NCBI RefSeq assembly: GCF_004341825.1
Contig: NZ_SMAG01000006.1
Span: 1-64,000, forward strand
Reading direction: 5' to 3'
Source of the DNA: Hazenella coriacea
GTDB taxonomy: Bacteria > Bacillota > Bacilli > Thermoactinomycetales > Thermoactinomycetaceae
DNA: 64,000 nucleotides
The notes beneath the pieces were generated by a model. That model was not told the DNA's origin and did not search any database. It saw only the letters and a list, made by a program, of their open reading frames with translations. The position numbers and the translations under genes were made by a program. Positions 17,058 to 25,815 of the stretch are shown one piece after another (position 1 is the stretch's first letter; every line of letters begins with the position of its first letter).

Positions 17058-17381
17058 CTACCTCTTCTCATCTAATAGTCGATCCACACTGACCGCAAGC
17101 TCCTTCCAACGTTTGTTAAACTCTGTCAACTCCACCCATCCTTTTTCTGTCAAAGAATACTATTTCCGCTTCGGTCCCGTAGGTGAAGCCTTCATCGTCG
17201 AAGAAACCCACTTCTCCTTCTGCATACGAATCAAAACAGGATAAATACTCCCTTCACTCACCATCCTAAATCCATATGACTCCAACTTTTCAATCATCTC
17301 ATACCCATAAGTCTCACCTTTGGAGATAATCGCCAGCAAACAACCTTCCAAAATCCCTTTCAACATCTGGCTTGACGACAA
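17058..17381 (-). pseudogene. PadR-family regulator interrupted by an amber codon
   Basis: The TTG start at 17381 has GGAGG 8 nt upstream. The frame gives SQMLKGILEGCLLAIISKGE...YGYEMIEKLESYGF, the PadR winged helix, up to SPTGPKRK. A TAG at 17162-17160 stands where relatives have Tyr (GPKRKYYSLT), and the same frame continues YSLTEKGWVEL to a second stop at 17058 (107 codons). Loss of the C-terminal dimerisation helix should inactivate it. It directly precedes the frameshifted HAAS gene, so the regulator/sensor operon appears dead. Confidence 0.8.
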
Positions 17382-17410
17382 GTATGCGCCCTCCTTCTAC
17401 GATTTCTTTG

Positions 17411-17491
17411 TTAGCTATCTTGTAATGCATGATAGGAGGCGGAAAATAAAAACTCGCTCGATCGAGCTATTTTGTATTGCAAGATAGTTAA
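17411..17491. promoter_or_regulatory. Inverted repeat upstream of padR, candidate PadR operator
   Basis: TTAGCTATCTTGTAAT (17411-17426) and ATTGCAAGATAGTTAA (17476-17491) are inverted copies matching at 14 of 16 bases. A perfect palindrome GCTCGATCGAGC lies at 17456-17467. The site is in the padR promoter region, where autoregulated PadR proteins bind dyads. From here to 17595 nothing else is seen. Confidence 0.4.
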
Positions 17492-17595
17492 ATCGCAACA
17501 GGGATGGAAGGAGAAGACAAGGGGGTTGTGTATAGTTAATGGAGTTGGTATAAAAGCCTTAAGACCCCATAGACGAATTAGTGAATGAATTTAAC

Positions 17596-18155
17596 TTTTT
17601 CATTCCACGTAGTTCATATAAAACTATTGACCGCAACAATTGTATCAGTCACTACTGTATTCTTTACATTCCACGTAGTTCATATAAAACCGGGGATATT
17701 ACATGAGTAACGATAGTAAAGAAATGCCTTTACATTCCACGTAGTTCATATAAAACACTGGGGTTAACATTTACGGACTTTCAAAGCAAAGTCCTTTACA
17801 TTCCACGTAGTTCATATAAAACTGGATCAGGAGTATGAACGAGTTACAGGAAAAAAACCCTTTACATTCCACGTAGTTCATATAAAACGGATATACAAAA
17901 AGCGTTTATCTTTGTTCGCTGCTCTCTTTACATTCCACGTAGTTCATATAAAACTTGGGACGTAGAGCTTGCCAACTCGTGGAGGATTCCACTTTACATT
18001 CCACGTAGTTCATATAAAACTAGAAGCGAAAGAAGGCGACATGGAAATGTTTTACAATACTTTACATTCCACGTAGTTCATATAAAACTTAGTAGGAATC
18101 CGCTTTGGGAAGAGGTTAAGCGGTTACTTTACATTCCACGTAGTTCATATAAAAC
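17596..18155 (-). CRISPR. CRISPR array 1: 9 repeats, 8 spacers
   Basis: The 29-nt repeat reads GTTTTATATGAAC...GTGGAATGTAAAG on the minus strand. Repeats start (plus coordinates) at 17596, 17662, 17728, 17794, 17860, 17926, 17992, 18060 and 18127; spacers are 37-39 nt. The copy at 17596-17624 differs at the last five positions (two changes), which marks it as the leader-distal end. The array is therefore transcribed leftwards from the leader at 18156 onward, away from cas2. The 3' GTAAAG end would form the crRNA 5' handle after Cas6 cleavage. Repeats match array 2 exactly. Confidence 0.97.
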
Positions 18156-18341
18156 CCTAATATCCGATAACAGCAAAAGCCTTGTACCATCAGCTTTTGC
18201 GAGGATGGTTTTCACTACTTAAACGTGTTTTTTGCAGTGAACCTCCAGTCATATAAATCGGTTTAGTCTTAATTTTACTTAAAAAGCTAGATATTACAAG
18301 GGTTAGTGCATTTTTTCTAAAAAAGAGATCTACTGCAAAAT
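18156..18341 (-). promoter_or_regulatory. Leader of CRISPR array 1
   Basis: AT-rich region between array 1 and cas2. On the minus strand it contains TTTTGCAGT-A-GATCTCTTTTTT (within 18315-18340) and ACTGCAAAAAACACGTTT (within 18221-18241). Both occur in the array 2 leader at almost the same distances from the first repeat (160-185 and 66-86 nt here). The two motifs are partly inverted copies of each other (TTTTGCAGT and ACTGCAAAA). Confidence 0.75.
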
Positions 18342-18365
18342 TACCTTTGCTCATATGAAACGTAA

Positions 18366-18641
18366 TTACAGGAACATGTTTTCAAAAGACTTTTCTTGTC
18401 CGTATATTATCTTTTTGATATGGTTCGGATTTTTTACTTGGTAGATATAGATGGAGTCTGTTTGTTGATGAGCGATTGCATAGATTTCCGCTAGACATTG
18501 TTTTAGTTTTCCTTGTGTGATCTCCCCTTCAAATACGGAATTTTGGGTCCAAACTAAGTATTTCTTCAAGATTTTATGGACTTTGGATACTCTTTTTTCA
18601 GCAACATCATAAGTGATGATGACAAAGATGGTTACCACCAC
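18366..18641 (-). CDS. cas2: CRISPR-associated protein Cas2
   Basis: 91-residue Cas2 that pairs with Cas1 to integrate new spacers. It has the ferredoxin-like fold start VVTIFVIITYDVAEKRVSKV, with the conserved first-strand Asp (YDV) and a later Ser-Val-Phe-Glu-Gly segment (NSVFEGEI). The GTG start lies inside the last codons of cas1 (10-nt overlap), so it is translationally coupled. It is the last gene of the cas operon, followed by the array 1 leader. Confidence 0.95.
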   Translation of the reverse strand: MVVTIFVIITYDVAEKRVSKVHKILKKYLVWTQNSVFEGEITQGKLKQCLAEIYAIAHQQTDSIYIYQVKNPNHIKKIIYGQEKSFENMFL

Positions 18642-19615
18642 GCCTTCAAAGGTTTGTATACTTCATCATTCAAGAAATGCTTGACTAACTTATAACCTTC
18701 TAAGCGAATCAAGGTTCGGTAGGATACTTTCCGATTTAATTTCCGATGTTTGATCGTAGTTTTCATTTTTTTCTCATACTCACGAAGAAAAATTTGTTTT
18801 CCCTCATCGTTTAAGAAGCAGGCTTCTTCTATCCATTCAAAATGATTTTTCTTAATCATTCGCTTATTGATTAGATTAAAGATTAGTGGATCGACGATTA
18901 AGGGCTTAAAAATTTCTGCTATATCTAGGCTGAGGGAAAACCTCTTACTAGTAGGCTGATGTAAAAAGCTTACAGTTGGATTAAGAGTTGTTTTGTAAAT
19001 CTCTCCAAGTACAGTCGTATACATGCGACTATTTCCAAACGAGATTAATGCATTGATAGGATTACGTGGGGGTCGCTTCTCTCTTTTTTCAAAATGAAAG
19101 AAAGGATCTTGACAAATATGTGGGAAGGATTGGTAGTAGATTTTGCGAATTTGACCTTCGACTCCCATCAGCTGATCTGGATGTTGAGCCGAAAATAGTT
19201 TTGGTTTTTCTAAAAGGATCAAATCTCTGTTGGCTTGAGTGGTTTCAGATTTTTTACGGAGATTTCTTAGGATATGATGAGTTGCACTGTCCAAAAACAT
19301 TTTTGCCAAATACATGCGTTTTTCGTGATTTAAATAATACTCAGCTTGTTGAACATCAACATAGCCTGACACCTGTTTTTTTCTAGGTACAAATCCCCCT
19401 GCATAATAACCATAGTAATTGTACATGTGGACGAAGATCGATTGGGTATTCATATGATTGAAAAAGCTAGTGTTAAAGTCAACTTCACTGTAGATATGAA
19501 TATTTTCTATTTGTTCAACAGGCAGGGTTCTTTTATTTCCCATGTGATCGATAAATAATAGTGTGTGATCTTTTCTCTTCAGACGACCTGGGTTGAAGAT
19601 ATAAATATCTTTCAT
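18632..19615 (-). CDS. cas1: CRISPR-associated endonuclease/integrase Cas1
   Basis: 327-residue Cas1 of the type I-B group. Catalytic residues are recognisable: Glu in MGVEGQIRKIYYQ, His in VSFLHQPTS and Asp in FSLSLDIAEIFKPL. The N-terminal beta domain starts DIYIFNPGRLKRKDHTLLF. The ATG at 19615 overlaps the cas4 stop as ATGA, with AGGAGAG upstream; a longer open frame to 19666 is not needed. With Cas2 and Cas4 it makes the spacer-acquisition complex. Confidence 0.97.
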   Translation of the reverse strand: MKDIYIFNPGRLKRKDHTLLFIDHMGNKRTLPVEQIENIHIYSEVDFNTSFFNHMNTQSIFVHMYNYYGYYAGGFVPRKKQVSGYVDVQQAEYYLNHEKRMYLAKMFLDSATHHILRNLRKKSETTQANRDLILLEKPKLFSAQHPDQLMGVEGQIRKIYYQSFPHICQDPFFHFEKREKRPPRNPINALISFGNSRMYTTVLGEIYKTTLNPTVSFLHQPTSKRFSLSLDIAEIFKPLIVDPLIFNLINKRMIKKNHFEWIEEACFLNDEGKQIFLREYEKKMKTTIKHRKLNRKVSYRTLIRLEGYKLVKHFLNDEVYKPLKAWW

Positions 19616-20127
19616 GAGTCGATCTCTCCTACAAAGCAAAATGAATAATAGGAACAACTTCGGCAATAAGGAAGTTTTGTTTTCTTCGGAGGTAATGGTA
19701 ACGAGATTACTCTTTGAATCTCTTGTAGACAGTTATTAATTATTTGTTCGTCTTCCTCAGTCAACTCCACTTCTTCAACCTTTTTCTCTTTCACATAGTG
19801 GATCTTTCCACTGCGTTTAACCCCAATATTCTTCAAATAATAGAGGTAGTATAAAAGTTGCATCCGGTCTGCTTGTTCCATTTTGCTACTCGATTTCACT
19901 TCACCCACATATTCCTGACCGATCAGGTCGATCTGGATGAGATCATCGATATTAACTTCCTTCTTTTTCTGCTTGTAACTTTGTTCATGAAGGATCTTTC
20001 CTTGTAGAACTAGATCACTTTCATGTTCCATCGTGATTTGTTTGGAGAAAAGCCAGAGTTTTCTCTGGCATACATAGTAGTAGTGAACGTTCGTTCCCTG
20101 TGTTTTAATAAGTTCAAAATCTACCAT
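19612..20127 (-). CDS. cas4: CRISPR-associated exonuclease Cas4
   Basis: 171-residue Cas4 that trims pre-spacers and selects PAMs. It has the four iron-sulfur cysteines (one in YYVCQRKLWLF, three in YCRSCSYYSFCF), a motif-I histidine (LQGKILHEQSY), the catalytic IDLIGQEYVGEVKSSSKM (D...ExK) and the QxxxY segment MQLLYYLYYLK. Its stop overlaps the cas1 start. Complete and apparently functional. Confidence 0.96.
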   Translation of the reverse strand: MVDFELIKTQGTNVHYYYVCQRKLWLFSKQITMEHESDLVLQGKILHEQSYKQKKKEVNIDDLIQIDLIGQEYVGEVKSSSKMEQADRMQLLYYLYYLKNIGVKRSGKIHYVKEKKVEEVELTEEDEQIINNCLQEIQRVISLPLPPKKTKLPYCRSCSYYSFCFVGEIDS

Positions 20128-20141
20128 AATGGTAGCTCCCT

Positions 20142-22421
20142 CTATAGAAAGTTATCGTATTCATCATGCAAAACACCTCGTCCAGTTAGTGTTTGTGGAT
20201 CAAATTCATAGTTGGCATTATATACATAGATATAATCATATCCACTTAAGGGAATCGGAGTTCCTTTTCCCTTAAGCTTATAAAAAGGAATGTGAACCGT
20301 TTCTTGTTCTATCTGCCACCTGATTTCCTTTCTCTTTTTTTGCAACTCTTTTCTTTGACTATGTTCATTTTTCGCACATTCTCTCACTTGACATCTCAGC
20401 TCTTGATCCTGTTCAAATAATGGTAATAGTTGATCGTAGATGGAACGTGGGATCACTGGCATTGTGGAAATATCTCGTAACAACTTCTGTGCCTCGTTTC
20501 GACTTAGCTCATTAGCGGATGGATATTGAAGTACTTTCCAAGCTTCCTCAAATTCTCTTAGATAGGAAGTGTTCTTTAAATTCTCAGTTCGATACATGGT
20601 TTCAACTAATGCCACTTTTGTTGCTTCAGGTAGATACTCATTTTGGTAAGGAATAAGAGCTTCCTTGCTAAGTGCAAATAAATCTGGATCATAGACTGCT
20701 TTTCTCCCAATCCCAGAAACCTCTTCGGAATAGACATAAATATTGGCCTCTTTATTCGTATAAGGTCGCCCACGATAACATCTTCCCATTCGCTGAAATA
20801 AACTATCTAGAACGGAGAGTTCTGTAAACAACACATCAAAATCAACATCGATTGAGGCTTCTACGATTTGAGTGGTAACCCAAATCCCCACTTCTGGATC
20901 TCGAACTACTTGGTTGGGTGCAAAAGAAGTGATCTTCTTTTCAAGTAAGGAACGATCTTTTGGGGTGAATTGTGAGTGAAGCAGATATACTGATGTTCCC
21001 TCATCCGCCAAGGCTTCATATACCTTAATGCTTTGACCCACCGTATTGCAGATAACGAGGACTTTTTGATGTTTACTTTTTTCGATCATGAGCGGAAGAT
21101 CGTCTAAGATTCTTTGATCTTTCATCGTCATTCGATGTCGCACCAGTTGATTGGTAAATGTTTGACGAGTATAGGTCTCACCTTCAAGTAAGCCGATTTC
21201 ATTCATCTTTTCTAGGAAAAAAGCAGGAAGTGTAGCTGTCATAATTAAAAACTTTCCACCCATTTGATGAATTTGCTCAATCGCTTTTAGTAAAACAGCT
21301 ACAATCTTTGGGGAATAAGCTTGAATCTCATCAATGATTAACTTGGAATAGGCAAAGGTAGAGAGCCATTTTTCATGTCCTTTGAAATGAAATGGGAATG
21401 TTAACAATTGATCGATCGTAGAAAAAGTAAGCTTGCGGGATAACAACTGAGATTGGCGGAAGATCTGTTCTACGGTGTCCATATTTTGCTCATTCTTCTC
21501 TTGATCTTGATCCATGTTTAGAAGGAAATCTACAGCAGTTGAATGTAAAAGCCCTGCGATGGGTTGCTGCTCTCGATCAACAAATTGGATCTTAGATGGT
21601 TCAGCCACCCGTTGGTAGAGGGCATTCATACTCACCCGAAGCGGCAATGTAAAAAATCCCTTCTCTTTTCCTAACCACAACAGAGCAGCTTCTGTTTTGC
21701 CCATCCCTGTTTGTGCTGTTAAAACAATACTTTTGTCCTGATTGTCCATTGTAAACTCTTGCAAAGGACGTAAATTCCCTTGTAAAAAACAATAGGTATA
21801 CTCTCCAATATGATAAGTAGAATGAAGTTCTACCTTCTCATGGGCACTAGCTGCATGATCTAGACGAAGTAATAAGCCTTTGATCAGTACATATTCAAAA
21901 TACTCATCGTCGAGATAGTTGATGGGTTGATTAGCTAAGCGTAGTTGTAGTGTACCTAGTTTTTTCTGGATCGGATGGGAAAACTGCTGAGCAATTTCTT
22001 CGATCCGTGGCTGTAAATCCTTCTCGATCACTTCACGGATCACATCTTTAGAATCTCGCAATTCCTGTCTCCGGTCATGATGATAAGCAATGGTCTGGAT
22101 GAGTATTTTTTCTTGAGACCTGTTCCAGCCGTTCTCAGCACTTAGTTCTTTTAATGGGACGAATAAAGGGGATATGTAATTATGGGGAATGTGATAGTCT
22201 ATTTCACATTGTAATAGTGGGAGTTTGAGTACTTCTCGAATGACATTTTGAAAAACGGTATAAACTTTACCTATATCATGATATTGAACGGCAATCTCAA
22301 GGATTTTCCATTGAGCAGTCGTTAATAAATCAGGGTAGGTTTCCCGAAAAAATTGGAGATTAGCTAATAATTGATCTGTATGTTGTTGAATCGTTTCGAC
22401 TGGATGTGACTTTGCGTACAA
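20142..22421 (-). CDS. cas3: CRISPR-associated helicase/nuclease Cas3 (HD + DExD/H)
   Basis: 759-residue effector nuclease recruited by Cascade to unwind and degrade target DNA. The N-terminal HD nuclease shows the HD pair (AVQYHDIGKVYTVFQ) and a further His cluster (TIAYHHDR). The helicase has Walker A AQTGMGKTEAALLW, Walker B IIDEIQAYSP, motif III MTATLP and motif VI FQRMGRCYRGRPY. The TTG at 22421 (MYAKSHPVETIQQH) is chosen because AGGAGG lies 7 nt upstream and Cas3 proteins usually begin this way; upstream ATGs add residues overlapping that site. All key motifs are intact. Confidence 0.96.
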   Translation of the reverse strand: MYAKSHPVETIQQHTDQLLANLQFFRETYPDLLTTAQWKILEIAVQYHDIGKVYTVFQNVIREVLKLPLLQCEIDYHIPHNYISPLFVPLKELSAENGWNRSQEKILIQTIAYHHDRRQELRDSKDVIREVIEKDLQPRIEEIAQQFSHPIQKKLGTLQLRLANQPINYLDDEYFEYVLIKGLLLRLDHAASAHEKVELHSTYHIGEYTYCFLQGNLRPLQEFTMDNQDKSIVLTAQTGMGKTEAALLWLGKEKGFFTLPLRVSMNALYQRVAEPSKIQFVDREQQPIAGLLHSTAVDFLLNMDQDQEKNEQNMDTVEQIFRQSQLLSRKLTFSTIDQLLTFPFHFKGHEKWLSTFAYSKLIIDEIQAYSPKIVAVLLKAIEQIHQMGGKFLIMTATLPAFFLEKMNEIGLLEGETYTRQTFTNQLVRHRMTMKDQRILDDLPLMIEKSKHQKVLVICNTVGQSIKVYEALADEGTSVYLLHSQFTPKDRSLLEKKITSFAPNQVVRDPEVGIWVTTQIVEASIDVDFDVLFTELSVLDSLFQRMGRCYRGRPYTNKEANIYVYSEEVSGIGRKAVYDPDLFALSKEALIPYQNEYLPEATKVALVETMYRTENLKNTSYLREFEEAWKVLQYPSANELSRNEAQKLLRDISTMPVIPRSIYDQLLPLFEQDQELRCQVRECAKNEHSQRKELQKKRKEIRWQIEQETVHIPFYKLKGKGTPIPLSGYDYIYVYNANYEFDPQTLTGRGVLHDEYDNFL

Positions 22422-22483
22422 TGTTTTACCTCCTACAGAGCTGATAGAATCCATCAATAGCTTTTGGAGTCCTATATTTGATA

Positions 22484-22522
22484 CTCACCACTTTTCTGAA
22501 ATTATGCTTTAAAAGTGGTGAG
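22484..22522 (-). other. Hairpin between cas5 and cas3
   Basis: CTCACCACTTTT (22484-22495) pairs perfectly with AAAAGTGGTGAG (22511-22522) in the only sizeable gap of the cas operon (119 nt). No T-run follows, so it is not a classical terminator; it could be an RNA-processing or stability element that sets the Cascade-to-Cas3 ratio. Confidence 0.5.
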
Positions 22523-22540
22523 CGATCATGTGTTTTAATG

Positions 22541-23203
22541 TCACTTATAGGGGGAGAAAAAGTAAACCAGATCTCCTTCTTCATCTTTGAAAAGTGTCTC
22601 CTCTTCCAACAAATCTCCCTCTGTTAAGTAAAGAACATCTATCTTTTTCCAGATTCGTTGATCATGGAGGACATCATAGGTGGTATTGAGTCGATAACGA
22701 ATTCCACTCGTTAGTTCAGGATCATAAAGGTAATCCAAGGGAATATAGATTCCTTGAGTTAACGTATGGTGGTGACCACTTGTTTCTTCCTCAGTGACAT
22801 CCATCCAACTGATGCTATCGATTCTGACCAAATCTTCTTTACGACCTAAGCTTAAGTATTCACCTGGGGAGGATAACTCTTGAGCAATCTGATGTAGCAA
22901 TTCCTTATCTGCAGAAATATGAATCGTCAGTGATACACCATATAAAAGATGAACATTAAGCGGTGAAGTAGCAATCGTATTTCCTTTAAAAAGAGAGGTT
23001 GTACGATAGTCTACAAACTTATCTTCATAGTTTCCTTGAATACTTACATTCATCTCTTGATAAGATGTGGCACCAATAATCCAATGAATCATACCAATCA
23101 CAGTCGAATATGGAGGAATAGGATATGTTTCTCCAACTTTAAAAGCAAAAGGTTTGGTATAAGAGGCTGTTTCTTGAAACAACTTAATTTTCAATACTTT
23201 CAT
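22541..23203 (-). CDS. cas5: CRISPR-associated protein Cas5 (type I-B)
   Basis: 220-residue Cas5, which caps the crRNA 5' handle in Cascade. Typical features are the opening KVLKIKLFQETASYTKP and the downstream YPIPPYSTVIGMIHWI, where Cas5 proteins have PPxSxxxGml. The ATG at 23203 overlaps the end of cas7 by 20 nt and has GGTGGAT upstream; a longer frame to 23224 is less likely. Located between cas7 and cas3, as expected for I-B. Confidence 0.92.
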   Translation of the reverse strand: MKVLKIKLFQETASYTKPFAFKVGETYPIPPYSTVIGMIHWIIGATSYQEMNVSIQGNYEDKFVDYRTTSLFKGNTIATSPLNVHLLYGVSLTIHISADKELLHQIAQELSSPGEYLSLGRKEDLVRIDSISWMDVTEEETSGHHHTLTQGIYIPLDYLYDPELTSGIRYRLNTTYDVLHDQRIWKKIDVLYLTEGDLLEEETLFKDEEGDLVYFFSPYK

Positions 23204-24104
23204 GTGTATCCACCGCATAAACATTTTGTACTTCTTGGGTTAGATATTCAAACATCTCCTGCACAGAATGAACTTGCTCTGTTGGAAGCAATTCAGAGAT
23301 TTCATCTTCATTTCTGAACACACCTTTAGCTAAGCCCACATGTGTAGATGCTTGTACCTCTTTTCCAAACACCTTTTTCTCCAATCCGTCTTGTAACAGT
23401 TTCGTGTTTACCCCATACCCTGTAGACCGAATGTCAAGTTGTACTCTCCCCAAGAAAAATGGATTGCAAATGTTGTAGACTCCCCCAATGACAAACAATG
23501 GAGATAAGTTTTCCATACGACCCCGGATTTGCCTGTTAAGTAGATTAAGAATTTCAAGCAATTGTGTAACACGCTTGCATTTTTCTTCAACAGGAATTTC
23601 TAGTTCACGATCAACCCCAATCCGATCTAAGTCGATGGTGACGGTATACGTGTAAAAGCTGTAATGTTGCTCTACATTGGCAAGGTTATTATTTTCACCA
23701 ATTCGTTGAGCTAATCCCATATTACTTAGAAACTCAAGATCACTTTTATATGATTCCAAGGAAATTGCTGGTGTGATTCGTGCCACAGCTTCTCGAGTTA
23801 CCGCACCTACTCCTTTAACCGTTTTCATATAACCAAATAAGTCCATCTCTTCAGATATTTCGATTGTTGCATCTTCACGGAATTGAACTGTGCCCTTTTC
23901 CTTACTTACCGTTTGCAGATTCCAGTTAAACCACTCATGCCCCAAACGAACCATATCGTAACGTAAGCTTTGTCTCGAAGCATAGGTATACATTTGTCCG
24001 TTTCCTCGGCTCAATTTCTTAAGTTCTGCGATATTCCCTATCCCCTCGCCATAATTGAGACCATTGGCTTGGAAAATCATAGATATTGTAAGTCCTTTAC
24101 TCAT
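23184..24104 (-). CDS. cas7: CRISPR-associated protein Cas7 (Cst2/DevR type)
   Basis: 306-residue Cas7, the repeating Cascade backbone subunit that coats the spacer part of crRNA. The N-terminus GLTISMIFQANGLNYGEGIGN and the ...SRQSLRYDMVRLGHEWF segment are characteristic of the DevR/Cst2 branch. The start overlaps the end of cas8 by 8 nt. Gene order (cas6-cas8-cas7-cas5-cas3) supports subtype I-B. Confidence 0.92.
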   Translation of the reverse strand: MSKGLTISMIFQANGLNYGEGIGNIAELKKLSRGNGQMYTYASRQSLRYDMVRLGHEWFNWNLQTVSKEKGTVQFREDATIEISEEMDLFGYMKTVKGVGAVTREAVARITPAISLESYKSDLEFLSNMGLAQRIGENNNLANVEQHYSFYTYTVTIDLDRIGVDRELEIPVEEKCKRVTQLLEILNLLNRQIRGRMENLSPLFVIGGVYNICNPFFLGRVQLDIRSTGYGVNTKLLQDGLEKKVFGKEVQASTHVGLAKGVFRNEDEISELLPTEQVHSVQEMFEYLTQEVQNVYAVDTHESIEN

Positions 24105-25815
24105 AACGATCTCCTCCCTCGGGTTTTGCCTGTAATCCTGAAATAAATGAATAACCCACTTCCACGAAATCTAGATCTTTTTCATGTAAAATATTGAGAA
24201 ACAAAGATGGAACGATTCGATTGGATGTCATATAAACACGCAGTAGCGTATCAAAGAAGAGTTGCTTATTCCCTGCCTTACAAGCATTTAATAGCCGATA
24301 TGAGATTCCTTGAAGCTGATTATCCTTTTGTTGCAAATGGAATAACGCAGCTAGTTCCTTCCCTTCGAAAAAAAGTTTGGTTAGCTTTTTATCTGACAAG
24401 GTTGACTCCCCCCTTAACCGATGTTCTAACTTGTGACGAGCCAGGATTGCCCAGAATACAACCTGTGCCTGGTGCTTATCACTAATGAGATTACGCAACG
24501 ATTTTTCAATAAAATAAATGGTGTCTCTTCTTTTAAGAACCTCTTCGACAAACAGATGTTGCATCGACTTATTTTTCATGCGTTTAAGATCGCTGGCATC
24601 TTCTTTGAAAAAGAGCGCCAACTTTTTAGGAATGTGGAAATAATGAAGCTTCGAATTTTTCTTTTCCACTGAGAACTCGAGAAACAAAATATTTTGCAAC
24701 GTATAGATTGATAGATCCTCAGTTGTTTTGAGTAATAAATCATAGATCAGCTCTTGGAATGGATTGCTTTCATTTCTCTTATTTTCAAATACTTTGTTTT
24801 CTGCCACGAGATGCTTGATGGAAGTATATAAGTTCACAAAGCCAAAGGTTGGAGTATACTCAGTACTCCCAAAGTGACTCTCCCTTTTCAGATAATAGGT
24901 AAAAGAGATTGATGAGCAAAATAGTAAAAAACGAGTCATATTCGAAATGAGAATCGTACTTCTTCCATCCCACGCCATGTTCTGGTTCTCTAGGCTTAGT
25001 CCCAAAGGAAAAAACATCTTTTCCTCAAACTGAATAGAGCTGGGAAAGTCAGGTTGTACAGAACAAGGTAAAATTCTTTCTATAGACTGTGTTTGCTTTA
25101 TAGCTTCGTTGACTAGCTTCTTTAAATGTCCTTGGGTTTCTTTCTCTTTTTTCTTCTTTTTTAATTCTACTTCTAGCTGATCGGTTGGCACTGTTCTGAC
25201 CCAGTCCATCAGCTTACATTCTGCAATGACTGGTTTGATGTAGTCATCATGAAACTTTTCAATGAATTGTTCCTTTGTGCCTTGAAAGCTTGGATTTAAA
25301 AAGCTAGGCTGTCCAAATAAAGCACTCAGAACAGAGCGGATATAATTGATAGTTAAAACATTATTGATATTTGTATCTTCTAGTACCATTAAATAAGAAT
25401 GTGTAACAGCTTCTAGAGCTTCATAATCCTGATAGGTCTTGATCGTTTTTAACTGACCTAACAAGTCTTCAATCTGATCGATAGTGGCTTTATCGATCTT
25501 TGCTTTTTTTAACTTATCTCGAGTGGACTTAATAGTTTTAGCGATTTGGTCCTTATTCGCCTTTAAATAATCCTCACGCTTCGCAAATTCTAGCTGTTTT
25601 TGAAATCGTAAACGATCCTGCTCATATTTACTAAACTTTTCGATTAAGATATCAAAAAAGTGAACCGCAAAGGAATCAAGAACCGCAGGATCAAATTCTA
25701 TGTAATGTTGACCCACCTGATATTGAGATGGACTAGCAGATCGCTGTAATACAGTTAAAAAGCCGAGAACACCTGCATTGATAAACCACTCATCCAGATA
25801 GATTCGTTTATTCAA
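24097..25815 (-). CDS. cas8b: Cascade large subunit Cas8 (I-B, Cst1-like)
   Basis: 572-residue large subunit, expected to recognise the PAM and recruit Cas3. The opening KRIYLDEWFINAGVLGFLTVL resembles Cst1-type Cas8, and YIEFDPAVLDSF follows. Unlike typical Cst1 proteins, no CxxC...CxxC zinc pair is visible; the few cysteines are single. A long charged helical stretch covers about residues 65-130. The TTG at 25815 is chosen because GAGGTG lies 8 nt upstream and the codon overlaps the cas6 stop as TTGA. Assignment rests on length, position and N-terminus; such subunits diverge strongly. Confidence 0.82.
   Translation of the reverse strand: MNKRIYLDEWFINAGVLGFLTVLQRSASPSQYQVGQHYIEFDPAVLDSFAVHFFDILIEKFSKYEQDRLRFQKQLEFAKREDYLKANKDQIAKTIKSTRDKLKKAKIDKATIDQIEDLLGQLKTIKTYQDYEALEAVTHSYLMVLEDTNINNVLTINYIRSVLSALFGQPSFLNPSFQGTKEQFIEKFHDDYIKPVIAECKLMDWVRTVPTDQLEVELKKKKKEKETQGHLKKLVNEAIKQTQSIERILPCSVQPDFPSSIQFEEKMFFPLGLSLENQNMAWDGRSTILISNMTRFLLFCSSISFTYYLKRESHFGSTEYTPTFGFVNLYTSIKHLVAENKVFENKRNESNPFQELIYDLLLKTTEDLSIYTLQNILFLEFSVEKKNSKLHYFHIPKKLALFFKEDASDLKRMKNKSMQHLFVEEVLKRRDTIYFIEKSLRNLISDKHQAQVVFWAILARHKLEHRLRGESTLSDKKLTKLFFEGKELAALFHLQQKDNQLQGISYRLLNACKAGNKQLFFDTLLRVYMTSNRIVPSLFLNILHEKDLDFVEVGYSFISGLQAKPEGGDRYE

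Noticed and set aside
17058-17381. padR amber codon as programmed read-through
   Set aside because: No recoding signal is apparent and the adjacent gene is also frameshifted, so decay is the simpler reading.
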